Positions 9,764 to 17,923 of a stretch of DNA of 64,000 bases are shown in pieces. Below the pieces are notes generated by a model. The model ran no database searches. It saw only the letters and a program-made list of their open reading frames with translations, and had not been told where the DNA came from. A program made the translations under genes and the position numbers. Every line of letters begins with the position of its first letter. Positions within the stretch are counted from its first letter, which is position 1. Origin of the DNA: Kribbella sp. VKM Ac-2568. Lineage in GTDB: Bacteria; Actinomycetota; Actinomycetes; Propionibacteriales; Kribbellaceae. The stretch lies in NCBI RefSeq assembly GCF_004345365.1, contig NZ_SLVF01000018.1, positions 101,830 to 165,829 on the forward strand, given 5' to 3'.

Positions 9764-10645
9764 TCAGGCTTCGGGGATGTCACGGCCGAACGCTTCGAGG
9801 GTGATGCTGTCTGGTTCTGGTCCGCCGCGCACGCCTGTGTCCAGCGCGTCGATCGCGGCGAGCTGCGACCTGGTGAGCTCGAAGTCGAAGACGTCGAAGT
9901 TTTCCGCGATGCGGGTCGGCTTGGTCGATTTCGGGATCGCGGAGCGGCCGTTTTGCAGGTGCCAGCGGAGCATCACCTGAGCCGTGGACTTGCCGTGCCG
10001 CTGGGCGATGTCGAGCAGGGTCGGGTCGTCGAACGTGGTCTTCTCGGCGTCGCGGTAGGAGGTGATGCCGCCGATCGGTGACCACGCCTGGGTGAGGATG
10101 CCGTGCTCGGCGTGCACCTTCTGCAGCGCGGTCTGCTGGAAGTACGGGTGGAGCTCGATCTGGTTCACGGCGGGCACGACAGACACCTCCGTCAGCAGCC
10201 GGTCCAGGTGCTCCGGCATGAAGTTGCTGACACCGATCGCGCGCACCTTGCCGTCGGCAAGCAGTTTCTCCAGCGCCCGATAGGCACCGAGCGTGCGATC
10301 GAACGCCGACGGGAGCGGCTGGTGCAGGATCAGCAGATCGAGCTGGTCGACACCGAGCTTGCCGGCACCCTTGTCGAATCCGTGCAGGGTGGCGTCGTAG
10401 CCGTAGTCGCTGATCCAGACCTTCGTCTCGATGAACACCTTGTCGCGGGTGATTCCCGAGCGGCGAATGCCTTCACCGACCTCACGCTCGTTGAGGTATG
10501 CCGCGGCCGTGTCCACGTGGCGGTACCCAAGGCGCAGGGCCTCCTCGACCGCGGCGGTCGTGGCTTCAGGCGGGGTCTGGAAAACGCCGAGCCCGATGGC
10601 CGGCATCTCCACACCGTTGTTCAGAGTGATCGTGTTCTCAGGCAT
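9764..10645 (-). CDS. Aldo/keto reductase (2,5-diketo-gluconate reductase-like)
   Basis: Cytosolic NADPH-dependent carbonyl reductase of the AKR superfamily. The AKR signature GYRHVDTAAAY carries the catalytic Asp and Tyr, the lysine is in FIETKVW, and the histidine is in LLILHQP. IGVSNF and the IPKSTKPTRIAENF NADPH-binding segment are present. Start ATG 10645 gives 293 residues with a normal AKR N-terminus; the longer frame to 10732 adds only unrelated residues. It heads a two-gene unit with the exported flavodoxin and diverges from an MmyB-type regulator, a common layout for regulator-controlled oxidoreductases. Confidence 0.93.
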   Translation of the reverse strand: MPENTITLNNGVEMPAIGLGVFQTPPEATTAAVEEALRLGYRHVDTAAAYLNEREVGEGIRRSGITRDKVFIETKVWISDYGYDATLHGFDKGAGKLGVDQLDLLILHQPLPSAFDRTLGAYRALEKLLADGKVRAIGVSNFMPEHLDRLLTEVSVVPAVNQIELHPYFQQTALQKVHAEHGILTQAWSPIGGITSYRDAEKTTFDDPTLLDIAQRHGKSTAQVMLRWHLQNGRSAIPKSTKPTRIAENFDVFDFELTRSQLAAIDALDTGVRGGPEPDSITLEAFGRDIPEA

Positions 10646-10779
10646 ACCTCGACGGTAGCCACGGCGCCGACAGGAGTGAGAATCCCTGACGGTATCCCCC
10701 AGACACCGGCACCGCAGGCGGCTGGGGGGCACTCGCAGACGCTCCCACGGAGGCCGTCCCGCGCGCTACCGTCGATCGT

Positions 10780-11712
10780 ATGGACCTCCGCGGCGACGTG
10801 CAGCAGTTCCTCACCGGGATGCGAGCACGCCTGACTCCCGAGGAGGCCGGCGTGCCGATGTTCGGGGGCGAGCGACGGGTGCCCGGGCTGCGCCGCGAGG
10901 AGGTTGCCCAGCTCTCCGGCGTGAGTACGGCGTACTACACCCGGATGGAGCGCGGAAACCTCCGCGGAGTCTCCGAGAGCGTGTTGCGATCGCTGGCCCG
11001 CACACTGCAGATGAACGAGCCCGAGACCCAGCATCTGTTCGACCTCGCGCGAGCAGCCTCCGAAGGTGCGCGGACGCCGCGCGTCGAGCCCCAGCGGCGG
11101 CTACCCCAGCGGGCGGCACAACTCATTGAAGCCATGCCCGACGTGCCGGCCATCGCGCTCGGGCGCCTCGCCGACCCGGTCGGCTCCAACGCGCTCGGAC
11201 GAGCGCTGTTTCCGCACCTGTTCCCCGCCAACGCCGAACCGCTCAACCACACGCGCTACCTGTTCCTTGACAACCGCTCCCGCGAGTTCTATGTCGACTG
11301 GGAACGCGATGCCCGCCACGTCGTTTCCGCGCTGCGGCTCTTCGCCGGCCAGGATCCCTCCGACCGCGCCCTCATGGCCCTCGTCGGCGAACTCGCCACC
11401 CATAGCCCCGAGTTCCGCACCTGGTGGGCAGGGCACACCGTGAGAGTCCACGCCGCCGGAACGAAGGCGATCCGCCACCCCGTCGTCGGCGAACTCACAG
11501 TCGCCTACGAGACCCTGACTCTGGGCTCGGCCCCCGACGTTCGGATCGTCACCTACCTGGCCGACCCAGACACCCCATCGGCTGACGCCCTCGACCTGCT
11601 GCGCAGTTGGTCCGCTACCACAATCGCATCCGCTGAACCCGAGCACTCCGCACCGAGCTCGCCCGCACGAGGACAGACCGCACCAGGCGCCGCCCCACCC
11701 CGCGATCCCTAG
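10780..11712 (+). CDS. XRE-family regulator with MmyB-like ligand-binding domain
   Basis: DNA-binding regulator of 310 residues. The N-terminal helix-turn-helix (about 30-90) shows PGLRREEVAQLSGVSTAYY and RMERG, typical of this actinobacterial family. Residues about 105-275 match the MmyB PAS-like ligand domain (ALGRLADPVGSNALGRALF, YLFLDNRSREFYVDW, and LTVAYETLTL). Members sit beside oxidoreductase genes and are thought to sense fatty-acid-like or other small ligands. It diverges from the aldo/keto reductase-flavodoxin unit across 134 bases and is the likely regulator of that unit (inference). Confidence 0.92.
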   Translation: MDLRGDVQQFLTGMRARLTPEEAGVPMFGGERRVPGLRREEVAQLSGVSTAYYTRMERGNLRGVSESVLRSLARTLQMNEPETQHLFDLARAASEGARTPRVEPQRRLPQRAAQLIEAMPDVPAIALGRLADPVGSNALGRALFPHLFPANAEPLNHTRYLFLDNRSREFYVDWERDARHVVSALRLFAGQDPSDRALMALVGELATHSPEFRTWWAGHTVRVHAAGTKAIRHPVVGELTVAYETLTLGSAPDVRIVTYLADPDTPSADALDLLRSWSATTIASAEPEHSAPSSPARGQTAPGAAPPRDP

Positions 11713-11754
11713 CCAGCGAAATCGAAGGATGGAGGGCAGTGGCGCGCCGCCGAT

Positions 11755-12162
11755 TCAGGGCTGGGCCCGGTGGTAGTCGGCGTCGGTCACGTGTTCACCC
11801 CAGGTCGTCTCCGGTACGTCGGGGTCGCCGGTGCCGTCCCAGATGGCCAGGTGGGTCATGAAGCACTCCGCGGTCGCGCCGTGCCAGTGCCACTCCCCGG
11901 GCGGGGTGTGCACGGTGTCGCCGGGTCGCATCACGATCACCTGCCCTTCGCGGGTCCCGACCAGGCCGACGCCCTCAGTGACGTGCAGGGTCTGGCCCAT
12001 CGTGTGCGTGTGCCAGGCGGTGTGGGCGCCAGGGGCGAAGTGGACCGCGTTCACCCGGGCGCGCGAGGGCTCCTCGCCGCGGTAGATCTGGTCGAACCAA
12101 ACCTCGCCGGCGAAGTTCTCGGCCGGCCCCTTGCCGGTGGCGGATTTCGTCAGTTTCTGCAT
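11755..12162 (-). CDS. Cupin-domain protein
   Basis: A small single-domain cupin of 135 residues. Metal-binding motif 1 is HTAWHTHTMGQTL with a downstream glutamate, and motif 2 is PPGEWHWHGA. The family includes mandelonitrile-lyase-like and carboxymuconolactone-associated cupins; substrate assignment is not possible. The ATG at 12162 lies inside the end of the upstream exporter gene (stop 12150), a 13-base overlap implying translational coupling with the DHA2 transporter. Confidence 0.88.
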   Translation of the reverse strand: MQKLTKSATGKGPAENFAGEVWFDQIYRGEEPSRARVNAVHFAPGAHTAWHTHTMGQTLHVTEGVGLVGTREGQVIVMRPGDTVHTPPGEWHWHGATAECFMTHLAIWDGTGDPDVPETTWGEHVTDADYHRAQP

Positions 12163-13663
12163 GAGATCTCTTTCTCGAGGTGTGACAGGTCAGGTGCATG
12201 GCCGTCCGTGGCGGCAGTGGCCGACACCGTCACCCCGACCGAGGAGGCAGCTGCTGGGGACGGTCGGTGCCGCGCGGAAGGCACGACGAGGGACAGCACG
12301 GCGATCAGGCACAGGACGAGCAGGAGACTGCCGGTGAGCAGTGCGGTGTCCACCCGCGCCGTGAGCACGGCTGCGGCCGACGGCAAGCCTGCGCCGGAGT
12401 GCGCGGAAGCCGCGACAAGGACGCCGAGCCCGAGTGCCATTCCCAGTTGGTGGAAGGTGTTCACCAGGCCGGAGGCTGCTCCGGCGTCTTCGGCCGGGAC
12501 GTCGACGATACCTGCCGACGTCATCGGCGCGAACGCCAGCCCCTGGCCGGCGCCGATCAACACCATCGGCAGCGCGACCGCCTCCCAGTAGGAGCTGGCC
12601 ACCTGAACGCGACTCAGCCACACCATGCCGAGCAGCGTCAGGAGTACCCCGGTCGCGAGCGGCAGCGCCTGGCTGAAGCGGGCGGCCAGCCGCGGGATGG
12701 TCAAGGCGACGGCGAAATTGACCACCGTCATCGGGAAGAACGCGATCCCGGCCTGAAACGCGCTGAAGCCGAGCACACCCTGCATGAACTGGGTGGAGAA
12801 GTAGAAGAACCCGATCATCGCGCCGAGGTACAGAGGCGTGCCACGTAGGCGCCGCCCCTCCGCCGGCTGTCGAACAATCGCAGCGGCATGATCGGCTGCG
12901 GCGCCCGGCGCTCACCCGCGATCAGCACCACCACCATCACCGCGCCGGCGACCAGAATCGTGATGGTCAGCGGCGAGGTCCACCCTGCCTCGGCCGAGTG
13001 GATGATCGCGAAGACGACCGCGCCGACCCCCAGCGTCGCGCTGATCGCCCCGGTCAGGTCGAACCGACCGGGGCTGCGGCTGGTCTCCGGCAGGAACCGC
13101 GGAGCCAGCATGATCATCGCGGCTCCGATCGGCAGGTTGATGAAGAACCCGGCGCGCCATGAGACCCAGTCCGCCAACGCTCCGCCGATCACCATCCCGA
13201 GGCTGGCCCCGATTCCGGCGGTGGCGCCGTACAGGGCAACCGCCTTGGCGCGCTCTCGCCCTTCGGGAAAACTTGCTGTCAGCAACGACAACGCCGAAGG
13301 TGCCACGATCGCCGCGCCGATGCCCTGCAAGGCCCTCGCGGCGATCAGCCACCAACCCGTCTGCGCCGCGCCGACCAGCACCGACGCGACCGCGAAGACG
13401 GCCAGCCCGAACACGAACACCTGGCGCCGTCCGAGCAGGTCGCCGGCGCGAGCGCCCAGCAGCAGCAACCCGCCGAACACCAGCGTGTAGGCGTCCTGCA
13501 CCCACGACAGGCCGGTCGTCGAGTACTCCATCGCGGTGTGGATGGTCGGCAATGCGGTGAAGATGATCGAGTTGTCCAGCAGGATCATGAAGTAGCTGAC
13601 CAAAATGATCGCCAAGATCACCGAGCTGGCCGGTCGGGTAGCGGTCTGGGGTGCGGTGTTCAC
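12150..13663 (-). pseudogene. DHA2-family MFS drug exporter, split by a frameshift
   Basis: Two adjacent frames together make one 14-helix MFS exporter. The N-terminal part (13663 to about 12845) has the motif A loop GARAGDLLGRRQVFVFG and motif C. The C-terminal part (12818 to 12150) begins in the middle of a helix at MIGFFYFSTQFMQG. The break lies at about 12835-12848: reading AYVAR then shifting by one base gives an expected LYLGAMIGFF continuation, so one base appears missing. It is either a genuine null mutation or an assembly error. The rest of the gene is undamaged, which suggests that the lesion is recent. Translationally coupled to the cupin. Confidence 0.82.
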
Positions 13664-13774
13664 GGATGCCAGTCAACGGCCTCACGCGCCTCCGCGGGAG
13701 TCACTGTCGTTCCAGGTAACGTCAGTACCTCCCTCGGCCAACTGCCGCTGGTTTCAGCCTCTGTCGGCAGGGAC

Positions 13775-13855
13775 GCGGTCAGCTGAGGCCCTTGAGGAGT
13801 TGGCGGGCCATGACGATGCGCTGGACCTGGTTGGTGCCTTCGTAGATCTGGGTGA
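13775..13855 (-). repeat. Left 81-bp direct repeat: isolated 3' end of acyl-CoA dehydrogenase (putative att site)
   Basis: These 81 bases match 44988-45068 exactly by direct comparison and have the same orientation. Read on the minus strand they encode the last 25-26 residues of an acyl-CoA dehydrogenase, including the active-site IYEGTNQVQR segment, and its stop codon. Upstream of it here there is no dehydrogenase, so this copy is a displaced gene end. The arrangement is what site-specific integration into a gene 3' end leaves behind. Confidence 0.9.
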
Positions 13856-13941
13856 GTGCTCCGCGGTCCGGTGTGCGCCAAGACGCCCTTGAGTAACCGC
13901 CGACGACCGATCGTTCCGCGTCCACCTTCCGTAACAGCCAA

Positions 13942-13961
13942 GGCCCCGGCTGGCCGGGGCC
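13942..13961. other. Strong GC hairpin just inside the left repeat
   Basis: A perfect 8-bp stem (GGCCCCGG and CCGGGGCC) closes a CTGG loop. There is no T-tract on either side, so it is not a standard rho-independent terminator. It lies about 90 bases inside the putative island end, in an otherwise gene-free segment (13856-14115). Confidence 0.4.
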
Positions 13962-14115
13962 CGAGTTCACCTGGCAGGAGCGGGAGTTGAGGAGCCGGAG
14001 TAGCAGCCCGCAATGCGGCTGGAAGTCATTCCGATCGGGACAGCGTTCCTGGTTGGCGGGCGGGAGCCGGTGGCCTGCGCGATGCTGCCAAGCGGGAGCG
14101 CCGTCCTCACCCGGT

Positions 14116-14871
14116 TCAGGCACCGGCCTCTAGGTCGGCGAGATCTCGCACCGCATAACGGTGATGCTCGGCCTCTTCCTTGAGCACCACCTTGAGGCAG
14201 CGGCGCACGACGTATTCCTGGTCGGGATAGGAGTCCGCCGGCTTGCGACCGCAGACCCGATCGAGCTCGGTTTCGGTGAGCCCGTCGACGACACGTCGCA
14301 TCGTGGCCATCCGGGCGAGCCGCGGCGCCAGCACCTCGTCGAGCGTCGGGGTGGCTTCGAGGGTGAGGCCGAGCTTCGCCGACGCCTCGGGCGGCATCCC
14401 GCCGGTGGGGAAGCCCAACGGGTGATACGGCGCTTCCTCCTCGAGCACGGCATTGCCGAGCCAGGCATCGCCGCCGTGCAGCAGGTGCCGTTGGGTCTCG
14501 ACGTACGACCACTCGCCGTTGACCTGCTCGTGCAACTTTGCCTCGGGCAACAGCCGGGCGCGGTCGAGCGTCGCCTGCCACATCCTCTCGATGGCATCCC
14601 AAACAGCCCGGTAGTCGTCGGGGGACACGGCGTCACGCGCGAGTGCCCGCGTGGGGTGCTGCCGGTCGAGCTCGGCCTCGACGTAGGCGGTCACGTCGAC
14701 GTCGTTGACGACAACACGCTCGAAGTCGCCGCCGAGGGAGACGTCGCTCCCGTAGCAATCGACGATCTTCAGACCGCTGACCTCGCAATCGCGGATCTCG
14801 AGCCCGGCGAGCTCACTCGACCGGATGCGGGCACCACGGAACTGGTCACTCTCGGCGTACTCAGCAGACAT
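14116..14871 (-). CDS. Pentapeptide-repeat / DinB_2 fusion protein (paralogue)
   Basis: Same architecture as the gene at 4114: short pentapeptide-like repeats (FRGARIRSSELAGLEI) followed by a DinB_2 four-helix bundle with GEWSYVETQRHLLHGGDAWLG and a C-terminal EEAEHHRYAVRDL segment. The HR(L/Y)A(V/E)RDL ending is shared by both. Start ATG 14871 (MSAEYAES) is preferred over the longer frame to 14907, which adds an unrelated 12 residues. It lies between the left island repeat and the recombinase remnant. The sequences are clearly diverged, so this is not a recent duplication. Confidence 0.82.
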   Translation of the reverse strand: MSAEYAESDQFRGARIRSSELAGLEIRDCEVSGLKIVDCYGSDVSLGGDFERVVVNDVDVTAYVEAELDRQHPTRALARDAVSPDDYRAVWDAIERMWQATLDRARLLPEAKLHEQVNGEWSYVETQRHLLHGGDAWLGNAVLEEEAPYHPLGFPTGGMPPEASAKLGLTLEATPTLDEVLAPRLARMATMRRVVDGLTETELDRVCGRKPADSYPDQEYVVRRCLKVVLKEEAEHHRYAVRDLADLEAGA

Positions 14872-14927
14872 CGAAGCAGTCTTTCGCACCTGCCCCACCC
14901 GCGCCAAGTGGCAACAAAGTGTCAGCG

Positions 14928-14945
14928 CTCTGCATCAGATGCAAC
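14928..14945 (-). repeat. Recombinase-gene leader repeat, copy 1
   Basis: On the minus strand this reads GTTGCATCTGATGCAGAG. It differs by one base from 21326-21343, where the ATG inside it starts a recombinase N-terminus. Here the reading frame after the ATG soon ends, so it is probably an orphan 5' end of the same gene type. Confidence 0.55.
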
Positions 14946-14987
14946 CCCTGTGGGTTGGCTGGCGGTCGCGGGTGTGATGAGCCGGGC

Positions 14988-15790
14988 CTAGACCGGAGAG
15001 GCTGGCGTTGTGGCGTGCCGGTTGGCGACGTACTGGCTGTAGGTGGTTGCTGATGCGCTGGCGTGTTGTTCGATCGTCTTGGTGGCGTAGCCGAGTGCCT
15101 CCGCGATGATCGCAATCGGAGTCAGCTTGGTGAGCTCGTGCAGGGTGCCGAGCCGGGCGGCTTGGGGGCCGACGACGAACTGCAACTGCTCACACAGGCT
15201 CGAGGCCGGATGTGGCGGCCGGGAGTCAGGCCAGGGAACATCCAGTTCGTGGTCGGGTGGGCTGCAGTGCTACTGCTTCTGGTGGTGGCCAGTTGCCGGA
15301 ACGGCTGATCGAGTGGTTCCGGCAACCCGATGCTGGTTTGGCCGATTCGGACCGTGATGATCTCGTCGGTGATCTCTGCGTCATCCCAGGTCAGTTTGCT
15401 GATCTTCTCGACCCGTTGGGCGAACACGAGCACGAGGATTGCTGCGGTTCGGTTCCGGGCGGTGAGCTCTGTGGTGTACACGACTCGCTGGATCGCCTTG
15501 TCCTGCGCCTCAGCTGAAAGCCGGGGAGCAGGCCCCACCCGACGGATGGGCACGGTGGTGTTCCACTCGAAACAGATCTGTGACGGCACGTCGCCGAAGG
15601 TGCGCTCGCAGAACTCGCCCCAGCCATAGCCCTGGTGAGTCAGATAAGCGCAGAACATCGCCACACTGTTGCTGTAGGCCCTCAAAGTCGTCAGACTGAT
15701 CGGCTGGTCCCTCGAGCGCAGATCAGCCAGGAAGTCTCCGCGCTGACCTGCACAAACACCGAATCCTTGGCGCGCCGGGAGTAGCCGCAT
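14988..15790 (-). pseudogene. Tyrosine recombinase/integrase remnant
   Basis: The N-terminal part (15790 to about 15200) contains a core-binding-domain-like stretch (TLRAYSNSVAMFCAYLTHQ, YGWGEFC, CFEWNTT) typical of actinobacterial site-specific integrases. It is followed by a region (AAILVLVFAQRVEKIS, LTWDD) like a second integrase subgroup. A frameshift near 15180-15240 moves the C-terminus into another frame (15185-14988: AARLGTLHELTKL, EALGYATKTIEQHA, TTYSQY), where the final tyrosine of the catalytic set would be. The arginine box is not recognisable and a deletion near the N-terminus is likely, so the gene is dead. It lies about 1.1 kb from the left direct repeat and points toward it, as integrases usually do. 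Confidence 0.75.
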
Positions 15791-15943
15791 CTACTGCTAC
15801 TCCCGTCGTTCGGCCTGTGATAACGGCTGTCACAACAGGGGTGCCGTACTCAGATGCCCCGGGCGGCGGCGTCCTCAGCAGACAAGCGTCCGAGTTGTCG
15901 GCGCAGCCGCTTGATCTGGTAGACCGCCTTCATGGCGCACTGA

Positions 15944-16141
15944 TCGAGTGAGACCGAAGACACGACCGTGGCCGACCTGGCCGTTGCCGCCGGCTGCGAC
16001 CAGATCAAAGCTGGATCCGCGTCACGGTCGGACCGTCAGGCGAAATGGCACCGTCTCATCTTGATAGCGGAGGAGCTGGGCTCCGCGGCCGGTTATGCCG
16101 GCCCCTTCGACGGCCTGATTGCACCGACGATGGTACCGTGA
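15944..16141 (+). pseudogene. Enolase C-terminal fragment
   Basis: The plus-strand frame reads SSETEDTTVADLAVAAGC, then DQIKAGSASRSDRQAKWHRL and IAEELGSAAGYAG, matching the well-known end of bacterial enolase (ETEDTTIADLAVAT, QIKTGAPARSER, YNQLLRIEEEL). Nothing upstream continues the enolase barrel, so only the last 50 or so residues survive, with drift at conserved sites. On the minus strand, 15850-15940 holds another orphan coding end (AVYQIKRLRRQLGRLSAEDA) that I cannot assign. The stop codon of the enolase fragment abuts the NrtR operator region. Confidence 0.7.
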
Positions 16142-16147
16142 TACGCG

Positions 16148-16170
16148 GTTATCGCCTGATGATCGAAAAC
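16148..16170 (+). promoter_or_regulatory. NrtR operator candidate upstream of nadC
   Basis: GTTATCG-N9-CGAAAAC, an imperfect dyad with one mismatch. The same two half-sites with identical N9 spacing recur at 17878-17900 between nrtR and nadA. A further 12 bases (CGATGGTACCGT) are also shared 7-8 bases upstream of both. The two sites precede exactly the NAD-biosynthesis transcription units, which is what an NrtR regulon requires. Repressor binding is inferred. Confidence 0.75.
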
Positions 16171-16254
16171 ACCTCGAAGACGCATGGTTGCTGATGGCAA
16201 AGATGCGGAGGTGCTACACCTGAACACCACGAGCGAGGGCAGGTAGACGAACTC

Positions 16255-17142
16255 ATGCAACTGGCTACCGACACGATCCGAGCCGCCGTCCACACCGCAC
16301 TGTCGGAGGACCACGCAGCAGACGATGTGACCACTCGATGGAGCGTCCCTGAGCAAATGGACGTCGAGGCAGTGATGATCGCGAAGCAGCCGGGACGAGT
16401 AGCGGGCCTACCACTGACAGAAAGCGTGTACGACGCGATCGACCCTTCCGTCGCGGTGCGACCGGCCGTTGCCGACGGCGACCCGGTTCGCGCCGGGCAG
16501 CCGCTCGCGTGGATCAGTGGACCGGCGCGCTCGATCATCACCGGCGAGCGGGCGGCGTTGAACTTCGTCCAGCGGATGTCGGGCATCGCCACGCTGACCT
16601 CCGCGTTCGTGGCCGCCATCGGGCAGCACGAGGTGAAGCTTCTCGACACCCGCAAGACAGCGCCCGGCCTCCGGGCTCTGGACAAGTACGCGGTGACCTG
16701 CGGCGGCGGAACCAACCACAGACTCGACCTCGCCGCAATGGTGCTTCTGAAGGAGAACCACCTGGCTGCCGCAGGTGGCGTCCGCTCAGCCGTCCGAAGG
16801 GTCCGCGACGGCATGGCTGCGACCCGCCGGCACCTGGCCGTCGAGGTCGAAGTCACCACCCTGGCCGAGGCCTACGAGGCATTGGACTGCCAGGTCGAGT
16901 GGATCATGCTCGACAACATGTCCACCGACGTCATCAGGTCAGTGGTCGAGCAGCGTGACGCATCCGGATCCGGATGCCGGCTCGAGGCCTCCGGCACCAT
17001 CAGTCTCGAGACTGTCGCCGACATCGCCGCCAGCGGAGTCGACGCCTTGTCCGTCGGCGCGCTGACGCACTCGGCACCGGCGCTCGACACCAGCCTGCTG
17101 ATCAGTCCGTTCGAGCCTCAGGAGCAGACTGTGCGGCCGTGA
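16255..17142 (+). CDS. nadC: Nicotinate-nucleotide pyrophosphorylase (quinolinate phosphoribosyltransferase)
   Basis: Converts quinolinate and PRPP to nicotinate mononucleotide, the third step of de novo NAD synthesis. The 295-residue protein shows family blocks: GERAALNFVQRMSGIAT, LLDTRKTAPGLRALDKYAV, GGGTNHRLDL with the conserved lysine-rich KENHL, EVEV and VEWIMLDNMS, and a C-terminal EASGTISLETVADIAASGVD. It carries its own operator candidate at 16148 and runs convergently into nrtR with six bases between the stop codons. It is separated from nadA-nadB by the regulator. Confidence 0.95.
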   Translation: MQLATDTIRAAVHTALSEDHAADDVTTRWSVPEQMDVEAVMIAKQPGRVAGLPLTESVYDAIDPSVAVRPAVADGDPVRAGQPLAWISGPARSIITGERAALNFVQRMSGIATLTSAFVAAIGQHEVKLLDTRKTAPGLRALDKYAVTCGGGTNHRLDLAAMVLLKENHLAAAGGVRSAVRRVRDGMAATRRHLAVEVEVTTLAEAYEALDCQVEWIMLDNMSTDVIRSVVEQRDASGSGCRLEASGTISLETVADIAASGVDALSVGALTHSAPALDTSLLISPFEPQEQTVRP

Positions 17143-17148
17143 GCCGGA

Positions 17149-17853
17149 TCATCGAGGTGGGCGCAGTACGGCGAACGGGTCGGTCACCGTCAACTCGCGG
17201 GCCACGAACTTGTAGACCGCGGCAGGGCGCCCGCCGGACTGTCCGGGCCGGGCGGTCCGCTCGGTCGGGCCGATGACCTGTCGCCGGGTCAGAACTCGGG
17301 TCAGATTGGTCGCGCCGAGCTCATAGCCCAAGGCGGCACTGAACAGGTCGCGTAGCTCGGCGATGGTGAACTCAGCCGGAGCCAGAGCGAACCCGATGTT
17401 CGTGTACGAGAGCTTCGCCCGTAGCCGCCCCACGGCCGCGTCGATGAAGTAGTGGTGGTCGAACGCCGTACGCGGCAACTCGTCCACCCGGTGCCAGGCC
17501 GTGTCGGCCGGCAAATTCGGTTGTACGTCGGACGGAACGAGCCCGAGGTACGCGGTCGCGAGGACCCGTGCCCGCGGATCTCGATCGATCGCACTGTGGG
17601 TGGCCAACTGCTCCAGATGGGCGACATCACGCACATCGACCTTCGCCGCGAGATGACCGGTGATCGCCTCCCTGAGCCGTTCCGTGGGCTGCACGCCACC
17701 CCCGGGCAGCGCCCAGCGATACCTGAACGGGCTCTGCCCGCGCCGCCACAGCAGGACGCACAGATTGCCGTCACGGACGGAAAGCACCACGGCCAGCACC
17801 TCGTGCGGATAGCTGGGGATGTTGACCGGATCACTTTTCTTGGCGACGGGCAT
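17149..17853 (-). CDS. nrtR: NrtR: Nudix-fold transcriptional regulator of NAD metabolism
   Basis: Residues about 15-145 form a Nudix domain (VVLSVRDGNLCVLLWRR, ALPGGGVQPTERLREAI). The Nudix box GX5EX7REUXEEXGU is degenerate: after REAI comes TGHLAAKVDV rather than REXXEE. This is typical of NrtR, which binds ADP-ribose-type ligands without hydrolysis. The C-terminal winged helix (about 160-230) shows FTIAELRDLFSAALG and NLTRVLTRRQVI. It is divergent from nadA with an operator candidate in the 70-base gap and another before nadC, consistent with autoregulated repression of the NAD pathway. Its location among its targets makes the assignment strong. Confidence 0.93.
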   Translation of the reverse strand: MPVAKKSDPVNIPSYPHEVLAVVLSVRDGNLCVLLWRRGQSPFRYRWALPGGGVQPTERLREAITGHLAAKVDVRDVAHLEQLATHSAIDRDPRARVLATAYLGLVPSDVQPNLPADTAWHRVDELPRTAFDHHYFIDAAVGRLRAKLSYTNIGFALAPAEFTIAELRDLFSAALGYELGATNLTRVLTRRQVIGPTERTARPGQSGGRPAAVYKFVARELTVTDPFAVLRPPR

Positions 17854-17877
17854 GTCGCCGATGGTACCGTCACCCTA

Positions 17878-17900
17878 GTTATCGCCTAACGGGCGAAAAC
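17878..17900. promoter_or_regulatory. NrtR operator candidate between nrtR and nadA
   Basis: GTTATCG-N9-CGAAAAC, half-sites and spacing identical to the nadC site at 16148-16170. It lies 24 bases before the nadA ATG and 25 bases from the nrtR start, so one bound repressor could control both directions. Confidence 0.75.
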
Positions 17901-17923
17901 CACCCAAGGGAAGGGAACAGGCA

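Noticed and set aside
13942..13961. A transcription terminator at the GC hairpin
   Set aside because: No T-run follows on either strand and no gene ends close enough to need it; kept only as a hairpin.
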